From contig CAZPHN010000006.1 of assembly GCA_964586765.1 (NCBI GenBank), positions 19,832-83,831 of the forward strand: DNA of 64,000 bases, written 5' to 3'. The position numbers were made by a program, and so were the translations under genes. Every line of letters begins with the position of its first letter. Position 1 is the stretch's first letter. The notes beneath the pieces were generated by a model that was not told the origin of the DNA, did no database searches, and saw nothing but the letters and a program-made list of their open reading frames with translations. The stretch comes from UBA3263 sp964586765. GTDB taxonomy: Bacteria; Bacteroidota; Bacteroidia; Bacteroidales; Muribaculaceae. Shown piece by piece: positions 8,584-16,569 of this stretch.

Positions 8584-8667
8584 CATAAACCCTAAACACT
8601 AAACCTTAAACCATAAACCCTAAACCCTAAACCCTAAACCCTAAACACTAAACACTAAACCCCAAAT
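8584..8667 (+). repeat. Tandem CCTAAAC heptad array before ribH
   Basis: Eleven contiguous 7-bp units (CCTAAAC, ACTAAAC, CATAAAC, CTTAAAC) end in a partial CCCAAAT whose last bases are the ribH ATG. The pure CCTAAAC core is four units (8619-8646). The array fills almost the whole gap between the acyltransferase and ribH. A weaker second array lies at 44276-44336. Confidence 0.9.
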
Positions 8668-9139
8668 GACCCACTCATATACCCCAAACATCAAGCGCAC
8701 CGACTATTCCGGCGCAAACATCGCCATCGTTTCCACCGACTGGAACGCTGAAATCACCAATCTGCTCGCACAGGGTGCCGAAGACACCCTCCGTGCCCGC
8801 AATGCCTCCGTCGAGCGTTTCACGGTTCCCGGCGCAATAGAACTGACCTATGCTGCCCAGCGGCTTGCCGACAGCGAATGTTTCGACGCCATAATAGTGT
8901 GTGGCTGCGTAATCAAGGGCGACACTCCCCATTTCGACTATGTATGCCAGAGCGTAACCCAAGGGGTCACATCCCTCAATACCGACGGTCCCGTACCCGT
9001 AATTTTCTGCGTACTGACCGTCCTTGACCGCCAGCAGGCTATTGACCGCTGCGGAGGTCCTGCCGGTCATAAGGGCATCGAAGCCGCCGATACAGCCCTC
9101 GCCATGATTGACTTCAACGACAGGGTCAACGGTCTATGA
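8666..9139 (+). CDS. ribH: 6,7-dimethyl-8-ribityllumazine synthase
   Basis: This 157-residue protein is of standard RibH length. It has the motifs VSTDWNAEITNLL, VPGAIELTYAAQ, VCGCVIKGDTPHFDYVC and the C-terminal RCGGPAGHKGIEAADTAL. It condenses the ribitylamino-pyrimidine with dihydroxybutanone phosphate in riboflavin synthesis and normally assembles into 60-mers. The ATG touches the end of the heptad array. The next gene starts 4 bases before the ribH stop. No FMN riboswitch is visible, since the leader is taken up by the repeat. Confidence 0.95.
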   Translation: MTHSYTPNIKRTDYSGANIAIVSTDWNAEITNLLAQGAEDTLRARNASVERFTVPGAIELTYAAQRLADSECFDAIIVCGCVIKGDTPHFDYVCQSVTQGVTSLNTDGPVPVIFCVLTVLDRQQAIDRCGGPAGHKGIEAADTALAMIDFNDRVNGL

Positions 9140-9912
9140 GTACCGTGATTGCGCCCGACGTCGCCGCCTATCTTGAATCTGAGGCTGCGCGCGTCCATGT
9201 TCCTGACTTTGTCCTTGCCGACCCGGTTCAGTTTCCTCGCCGTTTCTCCGATTTACGCGACATTGAGGTGACCTCCATCCTTGCCTCACACCTTGCTTGG
9301 GGCAACCGCAAGATGATTTGCCGCGACATAGAGCGTCTGCTCGTCCTTATGGACAATCAGCCTGCCGCATGGGTAGCCGAGGGTGCCTTTGAGGAGGTGC
9401 CTGATGAACAGAACATCCACCGTACCTTTTTCGGACGCAATCTGAAGCATTTTTGCCGCGGGTTGCGTCAAATTCTATTCCGCTATGGCTCATTAGACTC
9501 CTTCTGTGCCGCCTCCGGAGGCCCCCACTCAGAATTTCCCGCATGGACCCTCGCCGCAGCGATTAATGCCGAATTAGCCTCTGCAAACTCCGGACAGACC
9601 GACAGCCGCTGTCTCCCCCTGAGCCTCGAATCCACCGCCCTGAAGCGTCTCAACATGGCTCTGCGCTGGCTTGTGCGCCGCGATGAAGGAATTGTTGACC
9701 TCGGAGTCTGGAACTCCCTCTCTCCTTCCCAACTGTTCATACCCCTTGACGTCCACGTAGGCGATACGTCACGCGCCCTCGGGCTTCTCACACGCAAGGC
9801 TAACGACCGCCTCGCAGCCACATCCCTTACCGAAGCCCTGCGCACTCTCCGCCCCTCAGACCCCACATACTTCGATTTCGCCCTTTTCGGTTCCCCCGTA
9901 ACTCCCCAGTAA
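9136..9912 (+). CDS. TIGR02757 (DUF2400) family protein
   Basis: This 258-residue protein matches the TIGR02757 pattern. It has EVTSILASHLAWGNRKMICRD near residue 40, HRTFFGRNLKHFCRGL near 95, then CLPLSLESTALKRLNMALRWLVR and PLDVHVGDTSRALGLL. The fold is thought to be related to HhH-GPD DNA glycosylases, but no activity is established. It overlaps ribH by 4 bases. A gap of about 85 bases separates it from the convergent chaperone gene. Confidence 0.82.
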   Translation: MSTVIAPDVAAYLESEAARVHVPDFVLADPVQFPRRFSDLRDIEVTSILASHLAWGNRKMICRDIERLLVLMDNQPAAWVAEGAFEEVPDEQNIHRTFFGRNLKHFCRGLRQILFRYGSLDSFCAASGGPHSEFPAWTLAAAINAELASANSGQTDSRCLPLSLESTALKRLNMALRWLVRRDEGIVDLGVWNSLSPSQLFIPLDVHVGDTSRALGLLTRKANDRLAATSLTEALRTLRPSDPTYFDFALFGSPVTPQ

Positions 9913-9997
9913 GATACATAAAAAAAGGATGAGCAGCGACATCACGTCGTGGCCCACCCTTGGGGATGTTTTTGGGGAATTAAATTTATTGTGTTTC

Positions 9998-12031
9998 TTA
10001 CTGTCTTGTAAATTTAAGTATTCTGTTCTTGATTTTACCATTGCCGAGCAGGGTAGCGTTAACGGTATTGTTACCGATAATGTACTGCTGCATCTGACGC
10101 TGATACTGTGCGCTGTTCGATGCTTCATCGAAAGGCATCTGACCTTCTTCGCTATCAAGAACTTCATAAACGATTACCGAAGCGTTCCAGCGAACCGGAC
10201 CAACAACCTCACCCTTCTTGGCTCCACGTACGCCGCCAAGTTCTGCAAAGCGGGCTGAGCCGAGGCTGATGTGTGAAACGGTGTCAATTCTAGTTGCCTC
10301 CATCGCGCTCTGGTAGTCGCTCAGGGTATTGCCCTTGCCGCTGTATTCGGCAATGAGCTTTTCGGCACGCTTATCGTTGAGTGCGTCGTTTTCTATCATC
10401 TGATGGATGCCGGGATAGCTTGCGGGAACGTAGTCGCTCTTATAGACATCGGCAACGGCGGCTACCGTAAGGTGGCTGTTCTTGCTGTCAGTATAGAGGC
10501 GGCTTACTTCACCCTTCTTGGCGTCCATTGCCCATGCAACGATGCCGCGGGTGTCCTCCAAGTTATTGAGCGAGGTGCTGGAGTTGCTAATCAGCGCGTC
10601 CTCTACTGCCAGACCCTGCTGTGCGGCGTTGTCCTGATTGAATGCCTCGGCGTTTGATGCAATAATCATGAAGTCACGCATACGGGTATTCAGGATATCG
10701 AGTGTCTCGCGCGAGGGCTCGATGTTGAAGGTTGCGGTAGCGTAAGTATAGATGGGTTTGGGTTCGTCATACTTCTCGATGGCAACGGCTACGTCGTTTC
10801 CGCCGATGGAGAACTTGACATACTTGCCGTTGGCATTGCGGAGACTGTCAACAACCGCAGCCTGTGCGGTTGAGAAATCAAAGGGTACGCTTTCAACTGC
10901 CATTATGCCGGCTACCGAGTCATTTACCTCGATGCCGCTGTTCAGGCGAGCGACAACTGAGTCTGAGTTCATGGCGGGGTCAAGGACAACCTGCTTGATG
11001 GTTGCGCCGTTTGACTTCACTTCGCGGCCGAGCAGACGGGCAATCACTACCTTGGGCTCGTTCTGGGCATATGCGCTGTTTTGAATGACGCGAGCCTCGC
11101 CTACTTCCGCTTCCTTAACGAAGTTGTTGAGCGGAGCTATTTTCTCGGAGGCTACACGTGCGCTGTCGCCGGTGGTGCGGTTAACCACGAAACGGCTGTC
11201 GCCCATCAGCGCGTCCATGCCGTTGCTCTCGGCGAGTGACTCGAGAGCCTCGTTGACGGCTGCCATAGCTGCCTGACGGTCAGCGGGCGACGGGGTGATG
11301 GCAAGGTCAACGTAGCGAACGTAACGTGAGGGCTCGTTGAGCTTGAAGTTTTCCTTGTGTTCCTTATAATACTTCTCGATGTCGCCTTCTGTTACAGAGT
11401 CATTGACGGAATAGAGGCTCTTGCTGACAGTGGCGAGAGTATATGAGGTGTTGTTTTCATCAAATGCTATCTTTGCGTCGAGCTTGTTGGCATTGATGGT
11501 ACCGCCGGCAAGACCGTAGAATTTCTGACCGAGCATGAAGCCTTCAATCTGGTTTTCGAAATTCTTATAGGCGGTGGTAAGCTGATGAACCTGTTCGGGA
11601 GTCAGTCCCATGGCGTCGGGGTTATTGATAGCCTCGAGGATTTCGGTGGGAGTTGCGCCGAACTGGTTGCGGAATGAGTTGATGATATAAACCGGAGCGT
11701 TCTCGCCTACGAGAACCTCGCTGATTTCCTCAGGAGTAACTACGAGACCTAATTTGTCATATTCCTGCTGGAAAAGGGTCTCGCTGATAAGTGACTGAAG
11801 GGCATCTTCATCGGCATTGGTGTTCTGCGGATTAGCCTCGCGCAGTTCGTTTGCCCGCTGCTGATATTTTTCATAGTCCACCTTCGTGCCATTGACGTTG
11901 ACAACCGTGGTCTGGTCCATGAACAGACCCAGCGGGTTATCGATAATGGTGATGATGAACAGGAAAAGCGCAACGAAGATGATGCTCACCAAGAGCACCG
12001 ATTTGCTGCGGATTTTTTCAAGTGTTGCCAT
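9998..12031 (-). CDS. PpiD/SurA-like membrane-anchored peptidyl-prolyl isomerase/chaperone
   Basis: This 677-residue protein has a short cytoplasmic start (MATLEKIRSKS) and one membrane helix at about 12-34. The SurA-N/PpiD-type chaperone region follows (VNVNGTKVDYEKYQQRANEL at 42-61). The central parvulin region (about 220-450) is poorly conserved, so isomerase activity is uncertain. PpiD-like proteins sit at the inner membrane facing the periplasm and help fold outer-membrane proteins after Sec export. It has its own well-formed promoter upstream and seems monocistronic. Confidence 0.85.
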   Translation of the reverse strand: MATLEKIRSKSVLLVSIIFVALFLFIITIIDNPLGLFMDQTTVVNVNGTKVDYEKYQQRANELREANPQNTNADEDALQSLISETLFQQEYDKLGLVVTPEEISEVLVGENAPVYIINSFRNQFGATPTEILEAINNPDAMGLTPEQVHQLTTAYKNFENQIEGFMLGQKFYGLAGGTINANKLDAKIAFDENNTSYTLATVSKSLYSVNDSVTEGDIEKYYKEHKENFKLNEPSRYVRYVDLAITPSPADRQAAMAAVNEALESLAESNGMDALMGDSRFVVNRTTGDSARVASEKIAPLNNFVKEAEVGEARVIQNSAYAQNEPKVVIARLLGREVKSNGATIKQVVLDPAMNSDSVVARLNSGIEVNDSVAGIMAVESVPFDFSTAQAAVVDSLRNANGKYVKFSIGGNDVAVAIEKYDEPKPIYTYATATFNIEPSRETLDILNTRMRDFMIIASNAEAFNQDNAAQQGLAVEDALISNSSTSLNNLEDTRGIVAWAMDAKKGEVSRLYTDSKNSHLTVAAVADVYKSDYVPASYPGIHQMIENDALNDKRAEKLIAEYSGKGNTLSDYQSAMEATRIDTVSHISLGSARFAELGGVRGAKKGEVVGPVRWNASVIVYEVLDSEEGQMPFDEASNSAQYQRQMQQYIIGNNTVNATLLGNGKIKNRILKFTRQ

Positions 12032-12075
12032 TTATTTTTTGGGTAATGTCTTGGTTTTTTCTAAATTTTCAGGCG

Positions 12076-12107
12076 CAAAGATACTAACTTTTCGTTAATC
12101 TGACAAA
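12076..12107 (-). promoter_or_regulatory. Bacteroidota promoter for the PpiD-like gene
   Basis: On the minus strand, TTTG (12104-12107), a 20-base spacer and TATCTTTG (12076-12083) form an almost ideal -33/-7 pair. It lies 45 bases before the start codon. Confidence 0.75.
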
Positions 12108-12123
12108 TTTTTGCACCAATTTG

Positions 12124-13240
12124 TTAATTTTCCTCGCCGGCAAACTCCATCAGGAACGCTTTGATGAATTCATCTATGTCGCCGTCCATCACTCCGCCGA
12201 CATCTGCCGTCTGGTGATTGGTGCGGTGGTCCTTGACGCGTCGGTCGTCAAAAACGTAGCTCCTTATCTGCGAGCCCCATTCGATTTTCATCTTCGACGC
12301 CTCTACCTTTGCCTGTTCTTCCATACGGTGGCGCAATTCCTTGTCATACAGTATGGAGCGCAGTTGCCTGAGGGCGTTTTCCTTGTTCTTGGGCTGGTCA
12401 CGCGTCTCGGTGTTTTCAATGAGGATTTCCTCTTTCTCGCCGGTATAGGGGTCAGTATACTGATAGCGCAGTCTGACGCCTGATTCTACCTTGTTGACGT
12501 TCTGACCGCCGGCACCGCCGGAGCGGAAGGTGTCCCAGCTCATCAGCGCGGGCTCTACCTTTACCTCTATGGTATCGTCAACCAAGGGGGTCACGAACAC
12601 GGACGCAAACGAGGTCATGCGCTTGCCCTGAGCGTTATACGGCGATACGCGCACAAGGCGGTGAACTCCGTTTTCGCTCTTAAGGTAGCCGTAGGCATAG
12701 TCGCCCTCTATGTTGATGGTGACGGACTTGATGCCCGCTTCTTCGCCGTCGAGCAGGTTGGCTATGGAGGTCTTGTAGCCGTTACGCTCAGCCCAGCGCA
12801 GATACATGCGCATAAGCATCGATGCCCAGTCCTGAGCCTCGGTGCCGCCCGCGCCTGCGTTGATTTTCAATACTACGTCCATCTTGTCCTCTTCGCGGCG
12901 AAGCATGTTTCGCAGTTCGAGAGCCTCGATTTTCGCAATCGCGTCGGCATAAAGCGCGTCGACTTCCTCTTCCGTGACGAGTTCTTCCTTCACGAAATCA
13001 AAAGCCAGCTGCAGTTCCTCACACGCCTTGTCTACTTCCTCATAACCCTCTATCCAAGCCTTCAGATCCTTGATTTTCTTCATCTGAATCTGAGCCTCTT
13101 TCGGGTGTTCCCAGAAGTCGGGCACGTGAGTGCGGAGTTCTTCCTCCTCTACTTGTATTTTCTTGTTGTCGACGTCAAAGATACCTCCTCAGCGCAAGCT
13201 TGCGCTCAAAGGTCTCTTTTAGCTGTTCCTGTGTAATCAT
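12124..13240 (-). CDS. prfB: Peptide chain release factor 2, programmed +1 frameshift
   Basis: Translation starts at the ATG at 13240. It runs 21 codons to an in-frame TGA (13175-13177) and continues by +1 shift into the long frame, giving 371 residues. The catalytic GGQ is in SGGAGGQNVNKV. The stop-codon recognition loop reads SPY in RVSPYNAQGKRMTSF, where many RF2s have SPF. RF2 releases peptides at UGA and UAA, and the frameshift autoregulates its own level. The start overlaps the end of secG closely (2-base gap). The first 21 codons contain a 16-bp palindrome just before the frameshift signal. Confidence 0.96.
13174..13189 (-). promoter_or_regulatory. prfB +1 frameshift site
   Basis: On the minus strand the site reads AGGAGGTATCTTTGAC: a Shine-Dalgarno-like AGGAGG, three bases, the slippery CTT, and TGA followed by C. 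The spacing is the same as in the known E. coli prfB site. A perfect palindrome AGCGCAAGCTTGCGCT (13190-13205) ends directly before AGGAGG. Confidence 0.95.
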
Positions 13241-13242
13241 TG

Positions 13243-13545
13243 TTATTCTGCCGGTGCTTCGGTGGCGGGGATTGCGGCGGGAGCCTCGATGTGGCTGCGG
13301 ATGCCGTTGTCGTGGGTGAGTGACGGTGCGCAGAATACGCTCAGGATAGAAAGCACGGCTACTGCGCCGGCAAGATACCATGTTGCCTTTTCTACAACGT
13401 CATTCGTGCGGCGTACGCCAAGAATGGAGTTACTGCTCGCAAAGGTGGAGCCGAGGCCGCCGCCTTTGGATTTCTGAATCAACACGACGCCGATCAAGAG
13501 GATTGCGGCAATCAGGGTCAGGATAATTACAAGTGTGTAAAGCAT
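13243..13545 (-). CDS. secG: SecG, preprotein translocase subunit
   Basis: This 100-residue protein has two membrane helices (about 3-22 and 54-74) flanking the SecG signature VLIQKSKGGGLGSTF. An Ala/Pro-rich C-terminal tail follows. SecG is the accessory subunit of the SecYEG channel. Its stop lies 2 bases before the prfB ATG, so the prfB start is likely coupled to its translation. It is preceded by the TPR-like gene in the same operon. Confidence 0.93.
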   Translation of the reverse strand: MLYTLVIILTLIAAILLIGVVLIQKSKGGGLGSTFASSNSILGVRRTNDVVEKATWYLAGAVAVLSILSVFCAPSLTHDNGIRSHIEAPAAIPATEAPAE

Positions 13546-13565
13546 ATTTCTTATTGTTTTTTGTT

Positions 13566-14333
13566 TTATTTCACGTCGTTTTTGCGCTCCTCTTCTATCC
13601 TTATGAGGGTGGAAAGGAAGCGCAATTGGTCTGCAAAGTAAATACTTTTTTCCGGAAAATTCAAATTTAAATTGCTTATTATTTCAAAAGCCTTGCGGAA
13701 ATTGCCTCGCCGGATGTAGATTTTTGCCAGACTTTCGCTCAGCAGCGAGTCGTCCGTCTGCGCCGGTTTCTTGACCGGTTTTTCAGGCTCTGACGCCTTT
13801 GGCTCCGGCTCCTCGCCCGGAGGGGCGGGAAATTGTCCTCCCGATTGTTTGCTCTTGATTATAAATGAGTTAATCAGCGCGTCCTGACTTCCCGCCTCAG
13901 CCTCGCCGGCGGTCGGGAAGCTCTCTTCCTCCTCCTGAGCAAGCATCTGCGCATAGTCCGGAGTGGGGTTGAAAATCAGCCGTTCAAGCAGTTCTTCCTC
14001 CTTCGGGTCAGGCGTTCCGTAAGTATTTAAAAATTTTTCTATCGTATCGGCGGTTCCGGGCGTATTTTGCTCCGGGTGCGGGTAAAATCGAGCCAGATCG
14101 AGCTCAAGGTCAGCGTTTGCCGCCATCGCCATCTGCTCCCGGTCGCTCGCGCCCAATGCCAGCCGCGCCGTAAGCTCCTTGCGCTCGCCCTCGGTAAGGT
14201 CACGCCCGTTGCGCAGCCTCATGGCGGCAGGCAGCAAAAACCGCGGATACTCCTTCCTGAGCTCCTCTACCCGCTCTGCCGTCGGCGCGCCGCCGTCGAG
14301 CCACTCCCTGATTTCCTGCTCTTCAATCATCAC
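13566..14333 (-). CDS. Conserved hypothetical with C-terminal TPR-like repeat
   Basis: This is a 255-residue protein without a signal peptide or membrane helix. The N-terminal half is acidic and helical (IREWLDGGAPTAERVEELRK). The middle (about 145-190) is a Pro/Glu-rich linker. The C-terminus (SLAKIYIRRGNFRKAFEI) looks like a single tetratricopeptide-type helix pair. I know of no assigned function. Its place between lptE and secG suggests a link to envelope biogenesis, but this is inference from position only. It overlaps lptE by 4 bases. Confidence 0.75.
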   Translation of the reverse strand: MMIEEQEIREWLDGGAPTAERVEELRKEYPRFLLPAAMRLRNGRDLTEGERKELTARLALGASDREQMAMAANADLELDLARFYPHPEQNTPGTADTIEKFLNTYGTPDPKEEELLERLIFNPTPDYAQMLAQEEEESFPTAGEAEAGSQDALINSFIIKSKQSGGQFPAPPGEEPEPKASEPEKPVKKPAQTDDSLLSESLAKIYIRRGNFRKAFEIISNLNLNFPEKSIYFADQLRFLSTLIRIEEERKNDVK

Positions 14334-14854
14334 CAGTTGCCCAATGTAGCGTTAAAAATCAGTTCAACGAGCTCTTCCGAAATCTCCTGACACAGTGCGT
14401 CCTGCACCTCCGTCAGCATCAGCGACGCGTCAAAGTCTCTGTAGGCAGAGAAGGTCTGGTCAACATCCTTCGACTCGTTCTTATTGTCCGTATATTTTAC
14501 GCGCACGGTGATGGTAAGGCGCGTCTGAGTGGCATAGGCATCCGTCCCTACCGCCTGCGGCGAGAGCGAATAGTTCGTTATCTCCCCCTCGAGCTGTAGG
14601 TCCGAGTTTCCGCTGTCCACACTGGTCTGCAGCCGTGTGTTGCGCTGTATATAGTCCAGAAGGGCATTCTCGAAGGTCTGCTGAAGCGGCGCGTAGACAA
14701 GGGCGGCACGTATCGGAAAGTTACCTACCGTGATTGTCCTGTAAACGCTATAGTCCAGAGCCGAACCGTTCAGCTTATAGCTTACCCTGCAGCCCCCTAA
14801 GGGCAGCATCAGTATCATGACGGTCAGCAAGGCTACTTTTTTACTCAAGCCCAT
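14330..14854 (-). CDS. lptE: LptE-like LPS-assembly lipoprotein
   Basis: The start at 14854 gives a 174-residue lipoprotein: signal MGLSKKVALLTVMILMLPLG with lipobox GGC (Cys22). The LptE-like pattern follows (VSYKLNGSALDYSVYRTITV, NALLDYIQRNTRLQTSVDSG, DLQLEGEITNYSL). LptE plugs and assists the LptD outer-membrane LPS translocon. The long frame extends further upstream, but that part overlaps the activator gene and adds no signal peptide, so the internal start is preferred. The gene overlaps the end of the sigma54 activator gene by 14 bases. Confidence 0.85.
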   Translation of the reverse strand: MGLSKKVALLTVMILMLPLGGCRVSYKLNGSALDYSVYRTITVGNFPIRAALVYAPLQQTFENALLDYIQRNTRLQTSVDSGNSDLQLEGEITNYSLSPQAVGTDAYATQTRLTITVRVKYTDNKNESKDVDQTFSAYRDFDASLMLTEVQDALCQEISEELVELIFNATLGNW

Positions 14855-16037
14855 AGTCTTTGATTTTTCTGTAAAGTGTACGCTCGCTGATTTTGAGCTC
14901 CGTTGCCGTCTGCTTCCGCCTGCCGCCATTGCGCTCCAGAGCCTCGCGAATCATCTCCTTCTCAGTCTCCTCGAGGCTCTTGGCTACAGTTTCCTCCGAG
15001 CCCTCGGAGCTCTCCGAGTTCTCCGAGTACTCCGAGTACTCCGAAAACTGCGACAGCTGCGGCAGCTGCGAAATCAGCCCCTGTGCCTCCCCCTTGCGCG
15101 ACTCCAGTTCGTCGCGAAGCCTGTCAACCTCGCTCCTCAGCGAAAATATCATATTGAAAAGTATATCGCGCTCGCGTCCGTAATCGCTGTCGCCCCCCTG
15201 ATGACCCTCCGCGCCGCCCATTACCGTCGGCGCATAATTGGTCTGCGGAAGGTACTCCTTAAGCGTCTCGCGGCTTATAGGCTCCCCTCCTTCAAAGAGC
15301 GACATCTGCTCCACTACGTTTTTCAGCTGCCTGACATTGCCCGGCCAGCGGTAACTCATCATCAGCCCCCGCGCGCCGTCCGTCAGCCGCAGCTCCGGCG
15401 TCTGATACCGCTCCGAAAAAGCCATGGCAAACGCCCGCGTCAGCAGCTCTATGTCATCGCCGCGTTCTCTCAGCGGCGGAACGTTTATCTGAACCGTGCT
15501 CAACCGGTAATAGAGGTCCTCTCTGAACCGCCCCTCGGCTACGGCGCGCGTCATGTCGACATTCGTCGCCGCCACAACCCTGATGTTGGTCTTCTGGACC
15601 TGACTGGAGCCCACCTTCAGAAATTCGCCCGTCTCGAGCACCCTCAGCAGGCGCGCCTGAGTGGTCAGCGGCAGTTCCGCCACTTCATCAAGGAAAATCG
15701 TGCCGCCGTCCGCCTCCTCAAAGTAACCCTTGCGTGACCCGACGGCTCCCGTAAACGAGCCCTTTTCATGCCCGAACAGCTCCGAGTCAATCGTCCCTTC
15801 GGGTATCGCCCCGCAGTTGACGGCAATATACTTCGAGTGCTTCCTTAACCCATTATTATGGATTATCTTCGGAAAAAACTCCTTGCCCGTTCCGCTTTCG
15901 CCTATTATCAATACCGAAAGGTCTATCGGAGCCACACGCAGCGCGCGGCCTATCGCTTCAATCAGGGCAGGACTCGTGCCTACTATCCCTAACCGTTGCT
16001 TGACGGTCTGAATATCCTCGGATGTGACTGTTTTCAT
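14841..16037 (-). CDS. Sigma-54-dependent activator without receiver domain
   Basis: This 398-residue protein has a short ~20-residue N-terminus and then the AAA+ domain. Walker A is GESGTGKE (48-55), the sigma54-contact loop is GSFTGA (95-100) and Walker B is GGTIFLDEV. The R-finger region is FREDLYYRLS. A linker contains period-3 SEYSEYSENSESSEGSEE, and a Fis-type helix-turn-helix lies at the C-terminus (KQTATELKISERTLYRKIKD). With no sensory or receiver domain its activity is probably set by level or partner proteins. It heads the operon with lptE and secG, so it may link sigma54 to envelope functions (inference). Confidence 0.92.
   Translation of the reverse strand: MKTVTSEDIQTVKQRLGIVGTSPALIEAIGRALRVAPIDLSVLIIGESGTGKEFFPKIIHNNGLRKHSKYIAVNCGAIPEGTIDSELFGHEKGSFTGAVGSRKGYFEEADGGTIFLDEVAELPLTTQARLLRVLETGEFLKVGSSQVQKTNIRVVAATNVDMTRAVAEGRFREDLYYRLSTVQINVPPLRERGDDIELLTRAFAMAFSERYQTPELRLTDGARGLMMSYRWPGNVRQLKNVVEQMSLFEGGEPISRETLKEYLPQTNYAPTVMGGAEGHQGGDSDYGRERDILFNMIFSLRSEVDRLRDELESRKGEAQGLISQLPQLSQFSEYSEYSENSESSEGSEETVAKSLEETEKEMIREALERNGGRRKQTATELKISERTLYRKIKDYGLE
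14992..15071 (-). repeat. 9-bp repeat inside the sigma54 activator linker
   Basis: CTCCGAGNN-type units (plus-strand reading) repeat at a 9-bp period and grade into CTGCGNCAG units. On the coding strand they give SEY/SEN/SES and QLSQ-type triplets. The same 9-bp unit occurs in uvrD (26314-26355) and, as TCGAGACCN, in the GYF/CD225 gene near 37322. Confidence 0.75.
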
Positions 16038-16067
16038 AATTTCCGCGCAAATTTACAAAATTTTTCG

Positions 16068-16075
16068 TAATTTTG
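16068..16075 (+). promoter_or_regulatory. -7 promoter element for ybaK
   Basis: TAATTTTG matches TAnnTTTG and ends 8 bases before the ATG at 16084, implying a very short or absent leader. It also favours the 16084 start over the longer frame. Confidence 0.5.
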
Positions 16076-16083
16076 TCGCTATT

Positions 16084-16569
16084 ATGGCTAAACATGTTCA
16101 GAAAACCAACGCCGCGCGCCTTCTCGACCGTGCCGGAATCCCATATGAGCTCATCCCCTATGAGTTCGACCCCGATGACTTGGCGGCAACCCATGTTGCC
16201 GAAGCTCTCGGCGAGGACATCAACCGTGTGTTCAAGACCCTCATACTCCACGGAGCCGAGCCGGGCAACTATTTTGTCTGCGTAGTCCCCGGAAACGCCG
16301 AGGTCGACCTCAAAAAGGCTGCCCGCGTCGCCGCAACCAAAAATGCCGACCTCATCCCCATGAAAGAACTCCTCCCCCTTACCGGCTACATTCGCGGCGG
16401 CTGCTCCCCTATCGGACTCAAAAAGCCCTTCCCCATCTTCATCCACCGGTCAGCCCTCCTCTTCGACACCATCTTCATCAGTGCCGGCCAGCGCGGCCTC
16501 CAGCTCGCCCTCTCCCCCGCCGCCCTCATCGCCTTCACCTCCGCCACCCCCTCCGACCTCATCAAATGA
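16084..16569 (+). CDS. ybaK: Cys-tRNA(Pro) deacylase, YbaK/EbsC family
   Basis: The ATG at 16084 gives 161 residues of the YbaK fold: KTNAARLLDRAGIPYELIPY at the start, VFKTLIL with the conserved Lys (~45), PGNAEVDLKKAARV, GYIRGGCSPIGLKKPFP and a C-terminal LSPAALIAF. The enzyme hydrolyses cysteine wrongly attached to tRNA-Pro. The frame is open 20 codons further upstream, but that part overlaps the promoter and the divergent activator gene. The stop overlaps the aroC ATG (ATGA), so they form a two-gene operon. Confidence 0.92.
   Translation: MAKHVQKTNAARLLDRAGIPYELIPYEFDPDDLAATHVAEALGEDINRVFKTLILHGAEPGNYFVCVVPGNAEVDLKKAARVAATKNADLIPMKELLPLTGYIRGGCSPIGLKKPFPIFIHRSALLFDTIFISAGQRGLQLALSPAALIAFTSATPSDLIK

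Noticed and set aside
8584..8667. True telomere or linear chromosome end
   Set aside because: The heptads lie between intact genes in the middle of the window and contain many variant units, so they are an internal repeat.
9913..9997. Terminator between the TIGR02757 gene and the PpiD-like gene
   Set aside because: Only a weak CGAC/GTCG pairing and scattered T runs are present, not enough to call a terminator.
13175..13381. Separate 68-codon minus-strand ORF ending before prfB
   Set aside because: It is the short first frame of prfB plus out-of-frame secG sequence. The TGA is the programmed frameshift stop, so no extra gene and no sequencing error is needed.
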